Positions 6,392 to 7,028 of a DNA stretch of 7,028 nt are shown piece by piece. Both the position numbers and the translations under genes were made by a program. Within the stretch, counting starts at the first letter, position 1. Each line of letters opens with the position of its first letter. The notes below the pieces were generated by a model. That model worked only from the letters and a program-made list of their open reading frames with translations. It did no database searches and was not told where the DNA came from. The DNA lies in contig JAJEBJ010000426.1 of NCBI GenBank assembly GCA_022822575.1, positions 1 through 7,028 of the forward strand, written 5' to 3'. The DNA is from Alphaproteobacteria bacterium (GTDB taxonomy: Bacteria; Pseudomonadota; Alphaproteobacteria; SP197).

Positions 6392-7028
6392 CGAGCTGGC
6401 ACACGACCGGCGTGTGGTCCGATGCCTTCGGCCAGGCGCGGGGCGCTCGATCGATGTCACAGGCCGCCAGGCGGTCTGCCGCATGGGGAGACAGCAGCAT
6501 GTGGTCGATCCTGACACCATGGTCCTTTGTCCAGGCGCCACGCTGATAGTCCCAGAACGTCCAGGCGCCCGCCGTCGTTGTGTGCAACGCGGCATAGGCT
6601 TCCGTGTAGCCCGACCACACGAGTTCGCGGAAGAGCGCCCGGGGCTCGTCGCGGGTGAGGGCATCGCCTTCCCAAGCTGCAGGATCGTGCACATCGTCGT
6701 CGGTGGGGCACACATTGTAGTCGCCGCCGAGAATGACCGCTTCTTCGTGGGAAAGGAGACCGCGGGCATGATCGACGAGGCGCCGCATCCAGGCCAGCTT
6801 GTAGGCAAACTTGTCGTCCTTGTCGCTCTGGTCGGCTCGGGACGGGTTGCCGTTGGGGAGATAGATCGAGGCGACCCGGAGGCCGCACGTGAAGACCTCG
6901 ATGTAACGTGCCTGCTCGTCATCCGGATCGCCCGGGAGGCAGGTCGTCTCGATGTCGATGGGAGACTTGGAGAGGACGGCGACTCCGTTCAGCGCCTTTT
7001 GCCCGGCCACCGCGCAGTTGTACCCGAG
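6384..7028 (-). CDS. xthA: Exonuclease III family AP endonuclease (partial, N-terminus cut)
   Basis: 214 C-terminal residues are visible. Roughly 50 residues, including the metal-binding glutamate near the N-terminus, lie beyond 7028. Visible family blocks in order: GQKALNGVAVLSK, IYLPNGNP (catalytic Tyr), ILGGDYNVCPTDDDVH (catalytic Asp and Asn), SGYTEAYAALH, WTFWDYQRGAW, VRIDHMLLSP (Asp), and KASDHTPVVCQL with the final Asp-His pair. These match E. coli ExoIII active-site residues Tyr109, Asp151/Asn153, Asp229 and Asp258/His259. The enzyme cuts DNA at abasic sites and removes 3' blocking groups in base excision repair. The GTG at 7010 is internal: the frame continues upstream as LGYNCAVAGQK, matching the family, so it is not the start. 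The stop overlaps the next gene by 8 bases. The family is certain; the xthA symbol rests on similarity alone, as bacteria often hold several paralogues. Confidence 0.93.
   Translation of the reverse strand, partial: LGYNCAVAGQKALNGVAVLSKSPIDIETTCLPGDPDDEQARYIEVFTCGLRVASIYLPNGNPSRADQSDKDDKFAYKLAWMRRLVDHARGLLSHEEAVILGGDYNVCPTDDDVHDPAAWEGDALTRDEPRALFRELVWSGYTEAYAALHTTTAGAWTFWDYQRGAWTKDHGVRIDHMLLSPHAADRLAACDIDRAPRAWPKASDHTPVVCQLDD

Noticed and set aside
6392..6922. 177-codon open extension upstream of the isomerase-like gene
   Set aside because: It lies over the exonuclease III coding sequence in another frame, is rich in Arg, Ser, Pro and Thr without family resemblance, and the conserved domain begins only after the ATG at 6391.
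7008..7010. GTG at 7010 as start of a short nuclease protein
   Set aside because: The frame continues upstream to the window edge with family-like residues, so the gene is cut by the window rather than starting here.
1..7028. CRISPR array, insertion sequence, tRNA or rRNA genes
   Set aside because: No spaced repeats, transposase-like frame, terminal inverted repeats or RNA gene signature were seen; genes cover nearly the whole window.

Overview
The window comes from a GC-rich (by eye about 60%) bacterial chromosome, most likely an alphaproteobacterium of the Rhodospirillales kind. That placement is an inference from codon use, the 1000-residue GlnE and the style of the protein sequences, not from a marker gene. 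All seven genes read on the minus strand, so transcription runs from position 7028 towards position 1. The genes at both window edges are cut.

In transcription order: (1) the C-terminal part of an exonuclease III family DNA-repair nuclease (6384 to beyond 7028). (2) A maleate isomerase / arylmalonate decarboxylase / Asp-Glu racemase-like enzyme (5606-6391) whose start overlaps the nuclease stop by 8 bases. (3) After a 61-base gap with possible -35 boxes, glnE (2542-5544), the two-domain glutamine synthetase adenylyltransferase/adenylyl-removing enzyme. (4) A 176-base intergenic region holding a hairpin and a perfect 6-2-6 inverted repeat; it probably separates two transcription units. (5) A partner-switching signalling cassette: a STAS anti-sigma-factor antagonist (2024-2365), a receiver-domain plus SpoIIE/PP2C phosphatase fusion (819-1976) and an RsbW-like HATPase serine kinase (395-814). 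(6) Coupled to the kinase gene by a TGATG overlap is a signal-peptide-bearing, LivK-like periplasmic substrate-binding protein (1-395, C-terminus cut).

The cassette can be read as one circuit. The HATPase protein should phosphorylate the STAS protein on Ser55, and the PP2C phosphatase should remove that phosphate. The receiver domain on the phosphatase would tie the switch to a histidine kinase that is not in the window. The free HATPase protein would then hold or release an unseen target. The linked periplasmic binding protein suggests that an extracytoplasmic ligand is the input, possibly through a sensor encoded further downstream. This arrangement is the most interesting thing in the window. 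The components are known families, and what deserves checking is the link between the binding protein and the switch. The upstream part (nuclease, isomerase-like enzyme, glnE) looks like ordinary chromosomal housekeeping apart from the unassigned isomerase-like enzyme.
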